64,000 bases of DNA. It comes from an uncultured Aquimarina sp. (lineage in GTDB: Bacteria; Bacteroidota; Bacteroidia; Flavobacteriales; Flavobacteriaceae). Numbering within the stretch: position 1 is the first letter of the stretch; every line of letters starts with the position of its first letter. Under the pieces are notes generated by a model. The model was not told where the DNA came from and made no database searches. It worked only from the letters and a program-made list of their open reading frames with translations. This document shows, one piece after another, positions 1 to 8,506 of this stretch. The stretch covers positions 248,001 to 312,000 of the forward strand of contig CANMSL010000003.1 of assembly GCA_947500505.1 (NCBI GenBank), given 5' to 3'. The translations under genes were made by a program, and so were the position numbers.

Positions 1-143
1 CAGCTTTATATTCTCAAAGTTTACCGGATGAAGCTGTAGTTCGTGCTGCAAATGAAATAGAAGTACTTACTACAGGTTTAAGTAGAAAAATCTGGCAGAA
101 ACTTATTATTTTAAACGAATCAAACTCTAATAAAAACAAATAA
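1..143 (+). CDS. C-terminal end of an unidentified protein (cut by window edge)
   Basis: An open frame enters from the left edge (first full codon at 3) and ends at a TAA at 141-143, giving 46 residues that end in a Lys/Asn-rich tail. The visible part contains the run [14 protein letters not shown] and looks helical. The next gene starts 17 nt later on the same strand, so the two may be cotranscribed. I do not recognise the family from this fragment. Confidence 0.6.
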   Translation, partial: ALYSQSLPDEAVVRAANEIEVLTTGLSRKIWQKLIILNESNSNKNK

Positions 144-160
144 ATATAAATTCATCAATC

Positions 161-3026
161 ATGAAAACAATCAAATTCTTAGTACTGGTACTTTTATTTT
201 TCGGAACTGTTTTTTCCTGTAAAAAAGACGCTTCTAATAAAATAGAAAATACCAAGACCGCTGACACCAAGGAATTTAAAGTAGATTTCGAAAAATTTAT
301 TTTGGATAATGGTCTGCAAGTTATTTTTCACGTAGATCGTTCTGACCCCGTTGTGGCAGTGGCTTTAACTGCTCATGTTGGATCTGCCAGAGAAACCGAA
401 GGAAGAACCGGTTTTGCACACTTATTTGAACATTTATTATTTCTGGAATCTGAAAATTTAGGAAAAGGAGGGCTTGATAAAATGAGCGCCCGTATTGGTG
501 GGTCTGGAGCAAATGGATCTACCAGTAGAGATCGAACTAACTACTACCAGACTGTCCCAAAAGATGCACTGGAAAAAATGATCTGGGCTGAAGCAGACAA
601 ACTTGGTTTTTTTATTAATACCGTTACCGAACCGGTTTTGGCAAAAGAAAAACAAGTTGTAAAAAATGAAAAACGCCAGAGTGTGGATAATCGACCTTAT
701 GGACATGTTTCTTACGTGATTGATAAAAATATGTTCCCAAAAGACCATCCATATAGCTGGCAAGTGATAGGATCTCTGGAAGACCTGCAGAATGCTACAT
801 TACAAGATGTAAAAGATTTTTATAATCGCTGGTACGTACCTAATAATGTAACATTAACTATTGCAGGAGATTTTGACAAAAAACAAGCCAAAGAATGGGT
901 TCATAAATATTTTGATGAGATCAAACGAGGAAAAGATATTGCTCCACTTGAAAAACGATCTGTTTCTTTAAATGAGACTAAAAAGTTATACTACGAAGAC
1001 AACTTTGCCCGGCTTCCGCAACTAACAATGACCTGGCCAGCAGTGCATCAATATCATCCGGATTCATATGCATTACAGGTATTATCAAGCTACTTATCTG
1101 AAGGAAAAAAAGCTCCATTTAATAAGATAATTGTAGATGATAAACAACTGGCTCCAAATGTAACAATGTTTCATTATGGATCCGAATTGGCCGGTCAGTT
1201 TCGCCTGATTGTTCGTGGATTTGAAAAAGTTAATCTGAATGATGTAGAAAAAGCAATTCAGGATTCTTTTACCAAGTTTGAAGAAGAAGGGATTTCTCAG
1301 GAAGATCTGAATCGTATTAAGGCAGGACAGGAAACCAATTTTTATAATAGTTTATCCAGTGTACTGGGAAAAGGTTTTCAGTTGGCACAATATGAAATTT
1401 TTGCAGGTGATCCCGGGTTTATCAATGAAGATGTAAAAAATATACTTGCAGTAACAACAGATGATGTTATGCAGGTCTATAACAAATATATCAAAAACAA
1501 ACACTACGTCGCTACAAGTTTTGTACCTATCGGACAAACAGACCTGATACTTACCAATTCTACATTAGCAGAAGTTGCAGAAGAAAAAATTGTTGAAGGA
1601 GCTGAAGACTCCTTTGACCCGAGTATTGTTGCAACTTATGAAAAAACACCTTCGAGTTTTGACAGATCTATCGAACCACCCTATGGAGAAACTCCAAAGG
1701 TTACGGTTCCAGAAGTCTGGGAAGAAAAACTGAACTCTGGTATCGAGATATATGGAATTGAGAATAGCGAAGTACCTCTGGTGCAATTCAGAATGAATAT
1801 CAGGGGTGGTCTTTTGCTTGAAAATCCTGAAAAAATAGGTGTAGCTAATCTCTTAGCAGAATTGATGACCAAGGGAACAAAAAATAAGACAACCGAGGAA
1901 TTAGAAAATGAAATCGAAAGTCTTGGTGCTATCCTTAATATATATGCTACTGATGAAAATATAATCATAAGTGGTAGTACATTATCAAAAAACTTTAATA
2001 AAACGATTGCACTGATTCAAGAAATGCTTTTAGAGCCCAGGTGGGACGAAAAAGAATTTGAGTTAATCAAACAAAGTGTAATAAGTCAAATTCAACAGCA
2101 AAAAGCAAGTCCCAGAAGTATTGCATCCAATGAATATGCTAAATTGATCTATGGAGAAGGTCATATACTTTCTCATAACATTTTGGGCACAGAAACATCT
2201 GTAAAAATGGTATCGATGGATGATCTTAAACAATATTATACTAATAATATTTCTCCTACTATAACCAAATTACATATTGCAGGTGATATATCAAAAAGCA
2301 AAGCGATTGGTGAGTTAGCAGATCTTGATAAGAAATGGCAACCTAAAGAAGTAAAATTCACAGAAATAAACATTCCCAAAGCTCCTGAAAGATCCAGAGT
2401 GTATTTTTATGATGTTCCGGATGCTAAGCAATCTATGCTTCGTTTTGGATACCCAGCGATGGCTGCTACCGATAAAAACTACTATCCTGTACAGGTTGAA
2501 CTACAGACTAGGCGGTGGTGGATTTGCCTCGCAATTAACCCAACAATTAAGAGAAGGCAAGGGATACACCTATGGTATTGGATCACGCTTTTCAGGTAGT
2601 ACGATTCCGGGGCCTTTTACAATTTCCAGTGGAGTTCGATCTAATGTTACCTACGAATCTAGCGATCTGGTTAAGGAAATATTAGAAAATTACAGTAAAA
2701 ATTATAATGAAGATGACCTGGAAATCACTAAAAGCTCATTAATTAAAAGTAACGCCAGAGCTTCCGAAACTTTAGGAGCTAAATTGAATATTTTAACAAA
2801 TATTAGCACATTACAATATCCTAAAGATTATATCACAAAACGAGAAGAAATAGTAAACAATATGACAGTTGAAGAAGTTAAAAAACTCGCTGATCAATAT
2901 TTGGATCCCAATAAGATGATCTATCTGGTCGTTGGTGACGCTAAAACTCAATTAAAAAAATTAGAAAAACTTGGATTTGGAACTCCGATACTTCTAAATA
3001 AAAAAAATGAAACAGTCAAAGATTAA
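161..3026 (+). pseudogene. M16 family zinc metalloprotease lipoprotein, disrupted by a frameshift near 2497
   Basis: This is a two-repeat M16 (pitrilysin/insulinase-like) peptidase of about 950 residues, split over two reading frames. The first frame begins with a lipoprotein signal ending at Cys20 and carries the inverted zinc motif HLFEH at residues 87-91, with the third ligand probably Glu170 (KNEKRQ). The first frame continues to a stop at 2599 but leaves the family pattern after codon 2495-2497. The second repeat resumes in another frame with NYRLGGGGFASQLTQQLREG and runs to 3026. Two missing bases between 2497 and 2498 (an ATG codon reduced to G, restoring VMNYRLGGGG) would explain the break. 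No slippery heptamer is visible, so this is a mutation or a sequence error, not obviously programmed frameshifting. The family degrades peptides in the periplasm or at the outer membrane. Confidence 0.85.
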
Positions 3027-3052
3027 TTTTTTAAAAACTAAAAAACACCAAA

Positions 3053-3565
3053 GTGATTGTTAAACTAGCAGAAACCAATTTAAAAACCAAATACGGAACT
3101 TATCGCGAAGTACTCTTTTATGATGGACAGAAAGAATCTTTTGCCTTGGTTATGGGAGATGTAGAAGGTGAAGAACAAGTGTTATGCAGAGTACATTCTT
3201 CTTGTATCTTTGCCCATCACTTTAATAGTATAGAATGCGATTGTAGGGAACAGATGGAAATTTCTCAGCAACTTATTCAGAAAGAAGGAAAAGGAATTAT
3301 CATTTGGCTCGATCAGGAAGGTAAATCAAATGGGCATTTTGCTTTACTTAAAAGTATCGAACATAAAAGAAATGGGCTCTCACAGGCAGCATCTTATGAA
3401 GCAGCAGGCTTTAAAAAAGATGCAAGAGATTTTTCTCCTGCTGCTAAAATCCTAAAAATGCTTGGAGTTGCCTCCATCCGTATGTTAACGAATAATCCTA
3501 AAAAAGTAACAACCCTAAGTGAACTGGGAATTAGGGTTATGGGAACTCAACCTACTGTTTTGTGA
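3053..3565 (+). CDS. GTP cyclohydrolase II-like protein (RibA domain only) with an altered substrate loop
   Basis: GTP cyclohydrolase II makes the first riboflavin intermediate from GTP. This 170-residue protein keeps the zinc cysteines at 51, 62 and 64 with the spacing known from RibA, the later DARDF segment that holds the catalytic Asp/Arg pair, and the LLTNNPKK-like motif (MLTNNPKK) near the C-terminus. The loop that normally reads RQEGRGIGL is DQEGKSNGH here, so the usual arginines and glycine pattern are lost. There is no DHBP synthase domain. It starts at GTG; no ATG is available nearby. It is probably a divergent paralogue and the cyclohydrolase activity is uncertain. Confidence 0.7.
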   Translation: MIVKLAETNLKTKYGTYREVLFYDGQKESFALVMGDVEGEEQVLCRVHSSCIFAHHFNSIECDCREQMEISQQLIQKEGKGIIIWLDQEGKSNGHFALLKSIEHKRNGLSQAASYEAAGFKKDARDFSPAAKILKMLGVASIRMLTNNPKKVTTLSELGIRVMGTQPTVL

Positions 3566-3626
3566 TTATTATCTAAATACAAAACCAGGAGTTAGAAAAA
3601 AGTAGACATAATAAGATCATAATAAT

Positions 3627-4250
3627 ATGACATTAACTTCTTTTTATGGAGACCTTCTATATCAAACGGATCAATATCGGTTAATTAAAACACACTTATC
3701 CAAAATAGTGGATCGGATGTTAGAGGGTTTAGCAGAAAATCATAGTTTTATTTTCAAGGAAATAAACAATTACCATCCTGATCATTTAGGCAAACCAATT
3801 GATGAATTAAATGAGTTGCATCTTTCCATAGAAGATTGTAAGACCACTATTGCCTATGAATATGGTTATAGTAATTGGGAAACAGTTTTAAAACTACAAG
3901 ATCAATATGATCAGGATTTCGAGAAAGCGGTTAATTTTCTTGTTAGTGGAAATTTTAAAGAACTAAAGAAATTAATCTTCAAAGATCCCGAGTTGGTAAC
4001 TAAAAGGTCTAAATATGGCCCTAGAGCAACATTATTACATTATACAACTAGTAATGGTGTAGAGATGTGGAGGCAAAAAGCACCGTTAAATCTTCCTGAA
4101 ATGACTCAGTTCTTGATTGATCAGGGTGCCGATCGCAAATGCACAATGAAAGTATATGGAGGGGATTTTGATACCTTTACACTTTTAAAATCAAGTGTTC
4201 ACCCTTTTGAAGCTGGTATTGGAGAACAGATGCTTACTATTTTGCAATAG
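3627..4250 (+). CDS. Ankyrin-like hypothetical protein
   Basis: A 207-residue soluble protein without a signal peptide. The segment AYEYGYSNWETVLKL around residues 75-90 resembles the short motif 'A..EYGF.SW..L' that precedes ankyrin repeats in many bacterial proteins. The later parts (LVSGNFKELKKLIFKDPELV and TLLHYTTSNG, then LPEMTQFLIDQGAD) fit two degenerate ankyrin repeats. Ankyrin repeats bind protein partners; no catalytic motif is visible. It is followed after 21 nt by the AraC-type regulator on the same strand. Confidence 0.6.
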   Translation: MTLTSFYGDLLYQTDQYRLIKTHLSKIVDRMLEGLAENHSFIFKEINNYHPDHLGKPIDELNELHLSIEDCKTTIAYEYGYSNWETVLKLQDQYDQDFEKAVNFLVSGNFKELKKLIFKDPELVTKRSKYGPRATLLHYTTSNGVEMWRQKAPLNLPEMTQFLIDQGADRKCTMKVYGGDFDTFTLLKSSVHPFEAGIGEQMLTILQ

Positions 4251-4271
4251 AAAATATGTCTATACGAATCA

Positions 4272-5156
4272 ATGACTTCCATTAAAACATATAAGTTAAT
4301 AGATGAAACAGAAAATCAAATCGTTTTTGACATTAAAAAAATGGAAGATATTTATGATAAAAACGCTGGTAAGGTAGACACTCCACATAGACATGATTTT
4401 TATATTATTCTTTTGGTGTCCAGGGCAAAAGGAACTCATATTATTGATTTCAACGAATTTTCACTAGAGGATAATCAAGTTTTTTTTCTGAGTCCCGGAC
4501 AAGTTCATCAAATCAAAGAAGAGCAAAAATCATGTGGATGGGTGATTACATTTTCAAGACAATTTCTTATAAAGAATAATATCGACTATAATTTCATCGA
4601 GAATATTAATTTATTTCAGGATTATGGCTACACTCCTCCTCTACCCCTAGACAAGATACAATTAAAACAACTGAATACTTACAGTAGTCAGATTTTTGAA
4701 ACATATCATTCCAATTTAAAATTCAGACTGGAATCCGTTGGTGCGTTATTAAAACTTTTTCTGATCTACAGTAATAACGTCTGTGATTTGGATTCAAAAG
4801 ATCCACAACAACTCCAGGTAGGTTCTATTATATTTAAAGAATATAAAAATCTGGTTGAAAAACATTTCTCGGATTGGCATAAAGTACGTCAATATGCCGA
4901 AGCACTCCATGTGACTCCGGACCACCTGAACAGAACTATCAAATCACTTATTGGAAAAACTGCCAAAGAGTATTTACAATCTCGGATTATTGTAGCTGCA
5001 AAAAGACTTCTGAGTTTTTCTGGTAAAACTAACAAAGAAATAGGCTATGATTTGGGATTTAACGAACCTGCTAATTTTAGTAATTTCTTTAAAAAATGTA
5101 CGGGCTTCTCTCCTTCAAAATTTAAAGAAAGAAATAAGAACATCGGATTTTTATAA
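4272..5156 (+). CDS. AraC family transcriptional regulator
   Basis: A 294-residue regulator with an N-terminal cupin-like sensing domain (PHRHDFY at 38-44, SPGQVHQI further on) and a C-terminal double helix-turn-helix of the AraC/XylS type (about residues 190-290, including YAEALHVTPDHLNRTIK and the closing FKKCTGFSPSKFKE). The pirin and nitroreductase genes follow on the same strand after 77 nt, so they are its likely targets. The ligand is unknown. Confidence 0.88.
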   Translation: MTSIKTYKLIDETENQIVFDIKKMEDIYDKNAGKVDTPHRHDFYIILLVSRAKGTHIIDFNEFSLEDNQVFFLSPGQVHQIKEEQKSCGWVITFSRQFLIKNNIDYNFIENINLFQDYGYTPPLPLDKIQLKQLNTYSSQIFETYHSNLKFRLESVGALLKLFLIYSNNVCDLDSKDPQQLQVGSIIFKEYKNLVEKHFSDWHKVRQYAEALHVTPDHLNRTIKSLIGKTAKEYLQSRIIVAAKRLLSFSGKTNKEIGYDLGFNEPANFSNFFKKCTGFSPSKFKERNKNIGFL

Positions 5157-5233
5157 GGTTCCTCCGTATTCTCATATTTTAAATCGACGTCTAAACAGCG
5201 AACTTTGTATAAAATTATAAAGAAAGGAATATT

Positions 5234-5947
5234 ATGAAAACAATATTGCATACATCAGATAGCAGAGGAACTGCTAATTTTGGATGGTTAAACTCATATC
5301 ATTCTTTCAGTTTTGGAAATTACTACAATCCGGAAAGAATGAATTTTGGAGCGTTAAGAGTACTTAATGATGATACGGTTTCTGCTGGAATGGGATTTGG
5401 CAAACATCCGCATAATAATATGGAAATCATATCCATACCGCTTGAAGGAGATTTAGAACATAAGGATAGTATGGGTAACACTACAGTGATTAAACAAGGT
5501 GATGTACAGGTAATGAGTGCAGGAACAGGTGTTTTTCACAGTGAATTTAATAAAAATACTGACAAGGAGGTGAAATTTTTACAAATTTGGATAACTCCGG
5601 ATAAGAAAAATGTTGACCCCAGGTATGATCAGATAACCATCAATGATGAAAACCTTAAAAACAACCTATACCAAATTCTATCACCTAATAAAGATGATGA
5701 TGGTGTCTGGGTTCATCAAAATGCCTGGCTCCATATGGGAAAATTAGAAGACAGGAACTCTCAGAACTACACTTTAAAGGATAAAAAAAATGGTATTTAT
5801 GCTTTTGTTTTGGAAGGCAGTGTCTCTATAGAAGATAAAATTCTGGACAAAAGAGATGCATTAGGAATTTGGGATGTAGAGCAAATTAAAATTACATCGA
5901 AGGGTCCTTCTAAAATATTAGTAATCGAAGTCCCAATCACACTTTAA
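5234..5947 (+). CDS. Pirin family protein (bicupin)
   Basis: A 237-residue pirin of the YhhW/quercetinase-like group. The four expected metal ligands are visible: His58 and His60 in KHPHNNMEI, His102 and Glu104 in GVFHSEF. Known members bind Fe, Cu or Ni and some cleave quercetin in vitro; others are redox-sensing cofactors. The gene lies between an AraC regulator and a nitroreductase, a common redox or electrophile-stress arrangement. The purine-rich AAAGAAAGG sits 8-16 nt before the ATG. The substrate here is not known. Confidence 0.85.
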   Translation: MKTILHTSDSRGTANFGWLNSYHSFSFGNYYNPERMNFGALRVLNDDTVSAGMGFGKHPHNNMEIISIPLEGDLEHKDSMGNTTVIKQGDVQVMSAGTGVFHSEFNKNTDKEVKFLQIWITPDKKNVDPRYDQITINDENLKNNLYQILSPNKDDDGVWVHQNAWLHMGKLEDRNSQNYTLKDKKNGIYAFVLEGSVSIEDKILDKRDALGIWDVEQIKITSKGPSKILVIEVPITL

Positions 5948-5957
5948 AATTGTACTT

Positions 5958-6587
5958 ATGCAACTAATAAAAAATCTAGAATGGCGTTATGCCACCAAAA
6001 AGTTTGATCCGAAGAAGAAGGTTTCTCAATTGGATTTAGAAAAAATCAAAAAAGCAATTTCTCTTTCCGCTTCATCGTACGGATTACAGGCATATAAAGT
6101 TTTAATTATTGAAGATCCTGAGATTCGCAAGAAATTACAATCCAAATCCTGGGGTCAATCTCAAATCGTTGATGCCTCACATTTAATTGTATTCTGTAAT
6201 TATACAACGATATCTGAAAATATAATTGATAATTATTTGCGTTTGAAAGCTGATCTCCAAAAATTAAATTTTGTTGATTTAAAAGGATATGGGGATTTTA
6301 TGAAATCTAAAATAACAGAGTTATCTGATGAAGCTAGAAAAGCCTGGACAGCAAAACAAACCTATATTGCTGTTGGAAATCTACTAGCCGCTTGCGCAGA
6401 ACTTAAAATTGATGCCTGCCCTATGGAAGGTTTTGAACCAGATGGTTATGATGATATTTTGGGGCTATCTGAAAAGGGGCTATCGGCAGCTGTAATCGCT
6501 ACTATAGGATATCGTTCTGATGAGGACGCAACCCAACATACCAAAAAAGTTCGAAAACCCATATATGAACTATTTGAAACTATATAA
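5958..6587 (+). CDS. Nitroreductase family NAD(P)H-dependent oxidoreductase
   Basis: A 209-residue flavoprotein of the NfsB-like nitroreductase family. The N-terminal WRYATKKFDPKKKVS and the SLSASSYGLQAYKVLII segment are typical of the FMN-binding part, and GLSAAVIATIGYRSDED is the usual C-terminal phosphate-contact region. It starts 10 nt after the pirin gene and ends before a strong terminator hairpin at 6613, so it closes the pirin operon. Family members reduce nitro compounds, quinones or enones with FMN. Confidence 0.88.
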   Translation: MQLIKNLEWRYATKKFDPKKKVSQLDLEKIKKAISLSASSYGLQAYKVLIIEDPEIRKKLQSKSWGQSQIVDASHLIVFCNYTTISENIIDNYLRLKADLQKLNFVDLKGYGDFMKSKITELSDEARKAWTAKQTYIAVGNLLAACAELKIDACPMEGFEPDGYDDILGLSEKGLSAAVIATIGYRSDEDATQHTKKVRKPIYELFETI

Positions 6588-6612
6588 GGAATTGTTCGCA
6601 TTACAGTATTAA

Positions 6613-6655
6613 AGAAGGTTTGATAGTTCCGCTTTCAAACCTTCTCTATTTTTAT
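6613..6655 (+). terminator. Rho-independent terminator after nitroreductase
   Basis: Perfect 11-bp stem AGAAGGTTTGA / TCAAACCTTCT (6613-6623 with 6635-6645), 11-nt loop, then a T-rich run. It lies 26 nt after the nitroreductase stop. Confidence 0.85.
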
Positions 6656-7235
6656 TCAGCCTTATTTGAGGAATACAAAAGATAAAAAGGATTTAAAAAT
6701 TCCTCTCTACACATCATAATAAAAATCATTAGATAAACCGATTGTATGATCATCTGTAAATTTTTATCAGACTGTAATTAAATTTCACATATCTATTCTT
6801 CAAAATCCAGAAAAAAAATAATTTTTTGGATTAAACCCGAATTTTGCATTAGAATTTGGTAATCGATTTTCTTATGCATAATTCGGATTAAAAAGAGAGT
6901 TTGTTTATTCAAAAATCAAAAAAATCATTGAATAAAATACTAAGAGTTTTACAGATTTGTTTTGTAGGGCTAATTTTCTTGAGAAGTACACTCAAGAAAC
7001 ATTCAATATATTATCATATTATTACAAAAACATCTTCTAAATTGAATTTTAAATAAAAATCAATCAATAAACCATCTTTTTGTTACCAAATTGTTAATAA
7101 TTTTAATTTTTTTAAGAAAAATAGCATTATCAAATTCTCATTAAAACAATTAAAAACTCATATACTTATTAGCTAATTTCCTTTGATAAATAATAAATCT
7201 AACAGCACTCTCTTATGATCATTATGGATACCTCA
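6656..7235. other. Long non-coding stretch holding hairpins and one inverted-repeat copy
   Basis: About 580 AT-rich bases without a credible gene. It contains a 25-nt A/T hairpin (6806-6830, TCCA...TGGA ends), an inverted-repeat element at 6831-6892 (listed separately), and a perfect 8-bp hairpin TTCTTGAG / CTCAAGAA at 6976-6983 and 6991-6998. No promoter was assigned within it. Confidence 0.6.
6831..6892. repeat. Inverted-repeat element, copy 1 (AACCCGnnTTnTGCATT family)
   Basis: The left arm at 6831-6854 contains AAACCCGAATTTTGCATTAG. The right arm at 6872-6892, read on the other strand, contains AATCCGAATTATGCATAAG. The arms match at most positions with a loop of about 17 nt. The same arm motif recurs at 34611-34787 and 44450-44582, each time in intergenic DNA. 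Confidence 0.65.
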
Positions 7236-7261
7236 AATTAACATTGGATCCAATGTTAATT
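7236..7261. promoter_or_regulatory. 26-bp perfect palindrome, possible operator
   Basis: The half site AATTAACATTGGA is followed at once by its exact reverse complement, centred on GGATCC. It lies about 50 nt upstream of a -7 element at 7312 and 100 nt upstream of the FN3 lipoprotein start. A dimeric repressor site is possible; a short RNA hairpin is the alternative. Confidence 0.5.
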
Positions 7262-7311
7262 CCCCAATTTTGTGTTGTGAAAATTTTAAGATTTCGTCTC
7301 ATTTTTTTAAA

Positions 7312-7319
7312 TACTTTTG
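7312..7319 (+). promoter_or_regulatory. Bacteroidota -7 element before the FN3 lipoprotein gene
   Basis: TACTTTTG matches TAnnTTTG exactly and lies 43 nt before the chosen ATG at 7363. No well-spaced TTG was found upstream, so the call rests on the -7 match. It supports starting at 7363, because an earlier in-frame start at 7270 would precede the transcript. Confidence 0.5.
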
Positions 7320-7362
7320 CCGCCGAATTAATAAACAACAACAAAAATTAAATATTAAAAAG

Positions 7363-7833
7363 ATGATTAAAAATTTACCATTTCTACTTGTTATCGTTTC
7401 TGTATTAATCTCATGTGAAGCAGAAGAATTTGATGCGGCTACCTTTCAATCCACTGATGATTCAATTGTTACTGAAGACACCATTGATGGGGAGGGTGAT
7501 AATGATATTATAATTATCGACGGTGACGAAACAGACAACACCGATCCTTGTATCACGCCTGAAGGATTAACAATTAATGAAATCACCAACCAAACTGCAA
7601 ATATTACCTGGTCGGTTAATACAGCTCGTGTAAATGGACAATCCTGGGAAGTAAGATATGCGAAGAAAGTAAGTATCTCAGAAACAACTCCTACTATCCT
7701 AAGTGCAGAAAGTAATACAATATTGATCAATAATTTAGAATCATCAACTGTATATGAAGTATTTGTAAGAACGAATTGTGGTGCAGGAAACTACAGTGAG
7801 TGGAGTAAAGCAGTTGAAGTAACAACACTATAA
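7363..7833 (+). CDS. Fibronectin type III domain lipoprotein
   Basis: A 156-residue secreted lipoprotein. MIKNLPFLLVIVSVLISC is a lipobox signal with Cys18. An acidic Asp/Glu-rich linker (residues 19-60) is followed by one fibronectin type III domain (about 62-156) with the usual TANITWSV, INNLESSTVYEVFVR and YSEWSKAVEVTT strands. FN3 domains mediate binding; there is no catalytic motif. The start at 7363 gives a proper signal peptide, whereas a longer frame from 7270 would bury it. It stands alone between a palindromic upstream region and its own terminator. Confidence 0.75.
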   Translation: MIKNLPFLLVIVSVLISCEAEEFDAATFQSTDDSIVTEDTIDGEGDNDIIIIDGDETDNTDPCITPEGLTINEITNQTANITWSVNTARVNGQSWEVRYAKKVSISETTPTILSAESNTILINNLESSTVYEVFVRTNCGAGNYSEWSKAVEVTTL

Positions 7834-7911
7834 TAAACCAAAAATTCTAAAAGAAAGTCCTCTTTTTGGAATTAAGAATTAGCCAAATTTTAAAAGTTTA
7901 TTACTCATTAC

Positions 7912-7942
7912 AAGGATGACCAAATCAGGTCATCCTTTTTTA
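7912..7942 (+). terminator. Rho-independent terminator after FN3 lipoprotein
   Basis: Perfect 10-bp stem AAGGATGACC / GGTCATCCTT (7912-7921 with 7928-7937), loop AAATCA, followed by a T run. Confidence 0.88.
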
Positions 7943-7996
7943 TTTAAGTAAAAAATAACAATTTACTATATTTAAGAAATTCAAAATATAATTGTT

Positions 7997-8506
7997 ATGA
8001 AATTAAAAAGCTTTACATATATACTGATATTGATATTGCTTGGAGCATCACATGCGATAGCACAAAAAAATAATGATTATAAATTTAAAGAATTTAATTT
8101 CTGGGTTGGTCAATGGAATGTCTATAAACATGGTACAGATACTCTTGTAGGAAAAAGTAAGATTGAAAAGATCATTGATGACAAGGCTATAAAAGAAACC
8201 TATCACTCTACCACATCTAAATATAAAGGCACTAGCTTAAACAAATATAATCCAGGAACTGATCAATGGGAGCAATTTTGGGTAGACAACTCAGGATTAA
8301 CCCTTTTTATACAAGGAAACTTTATGGATGGAAAAATGATTCTTCAAAATAGTATATCTAATGAAAAAGGAACACTATCTAATAAAATATCCTGGCATAA
8401 AAATAACAATAACACTGTGAGACAAACCTGGTCGCAAAGCACCGATCAGGGCAAAACCTGGAAAGTGATATTTGATGGTGATTACAAACCGATAAATGCA
8501 GATTAA
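7997..8506 (+). CDS. Secreted DUF1579-like protein
   Basis: A 169-residue exported protein with a signal peptide (MKLKSFTYILILILLGASHA, cleavage near residue 22). The mature part follows the DUF1579 pattern: FNFWVGQWNVY near the start, a central ETYHSTTSKYKGTSLNKY, then WEQFWVDNSG and a C-terminal WSQSTDQGKTWKV. This family is a small lipocalin-like beta barrel of unknown function. The stop overlaps the 3' end of the convergent rimO by 4 nt. Confidence 0.7.
   Translation: MKLKSFTYILILILLGASHAIAQKNNDYKFKEFNFWVGQWNVYKHGTDTLVGKSKIEKIIDDKAIKETYHSTTSKYKGTSLNKYNPGTDQWEQFWVDNSGLTLFIQGNFMDGKMILQNSISNEKGTLSNKISWHKNNNNTVRQTWSQSTDQGKTWKVIFDGDYKPINAD

Noticed and set aside
2489..2505. Programmed frameshifting in the M16 protease gene
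   Set aside because: No slippery heptamer or downstream structure was seen, and a simple two-base loss restores the family pattern.
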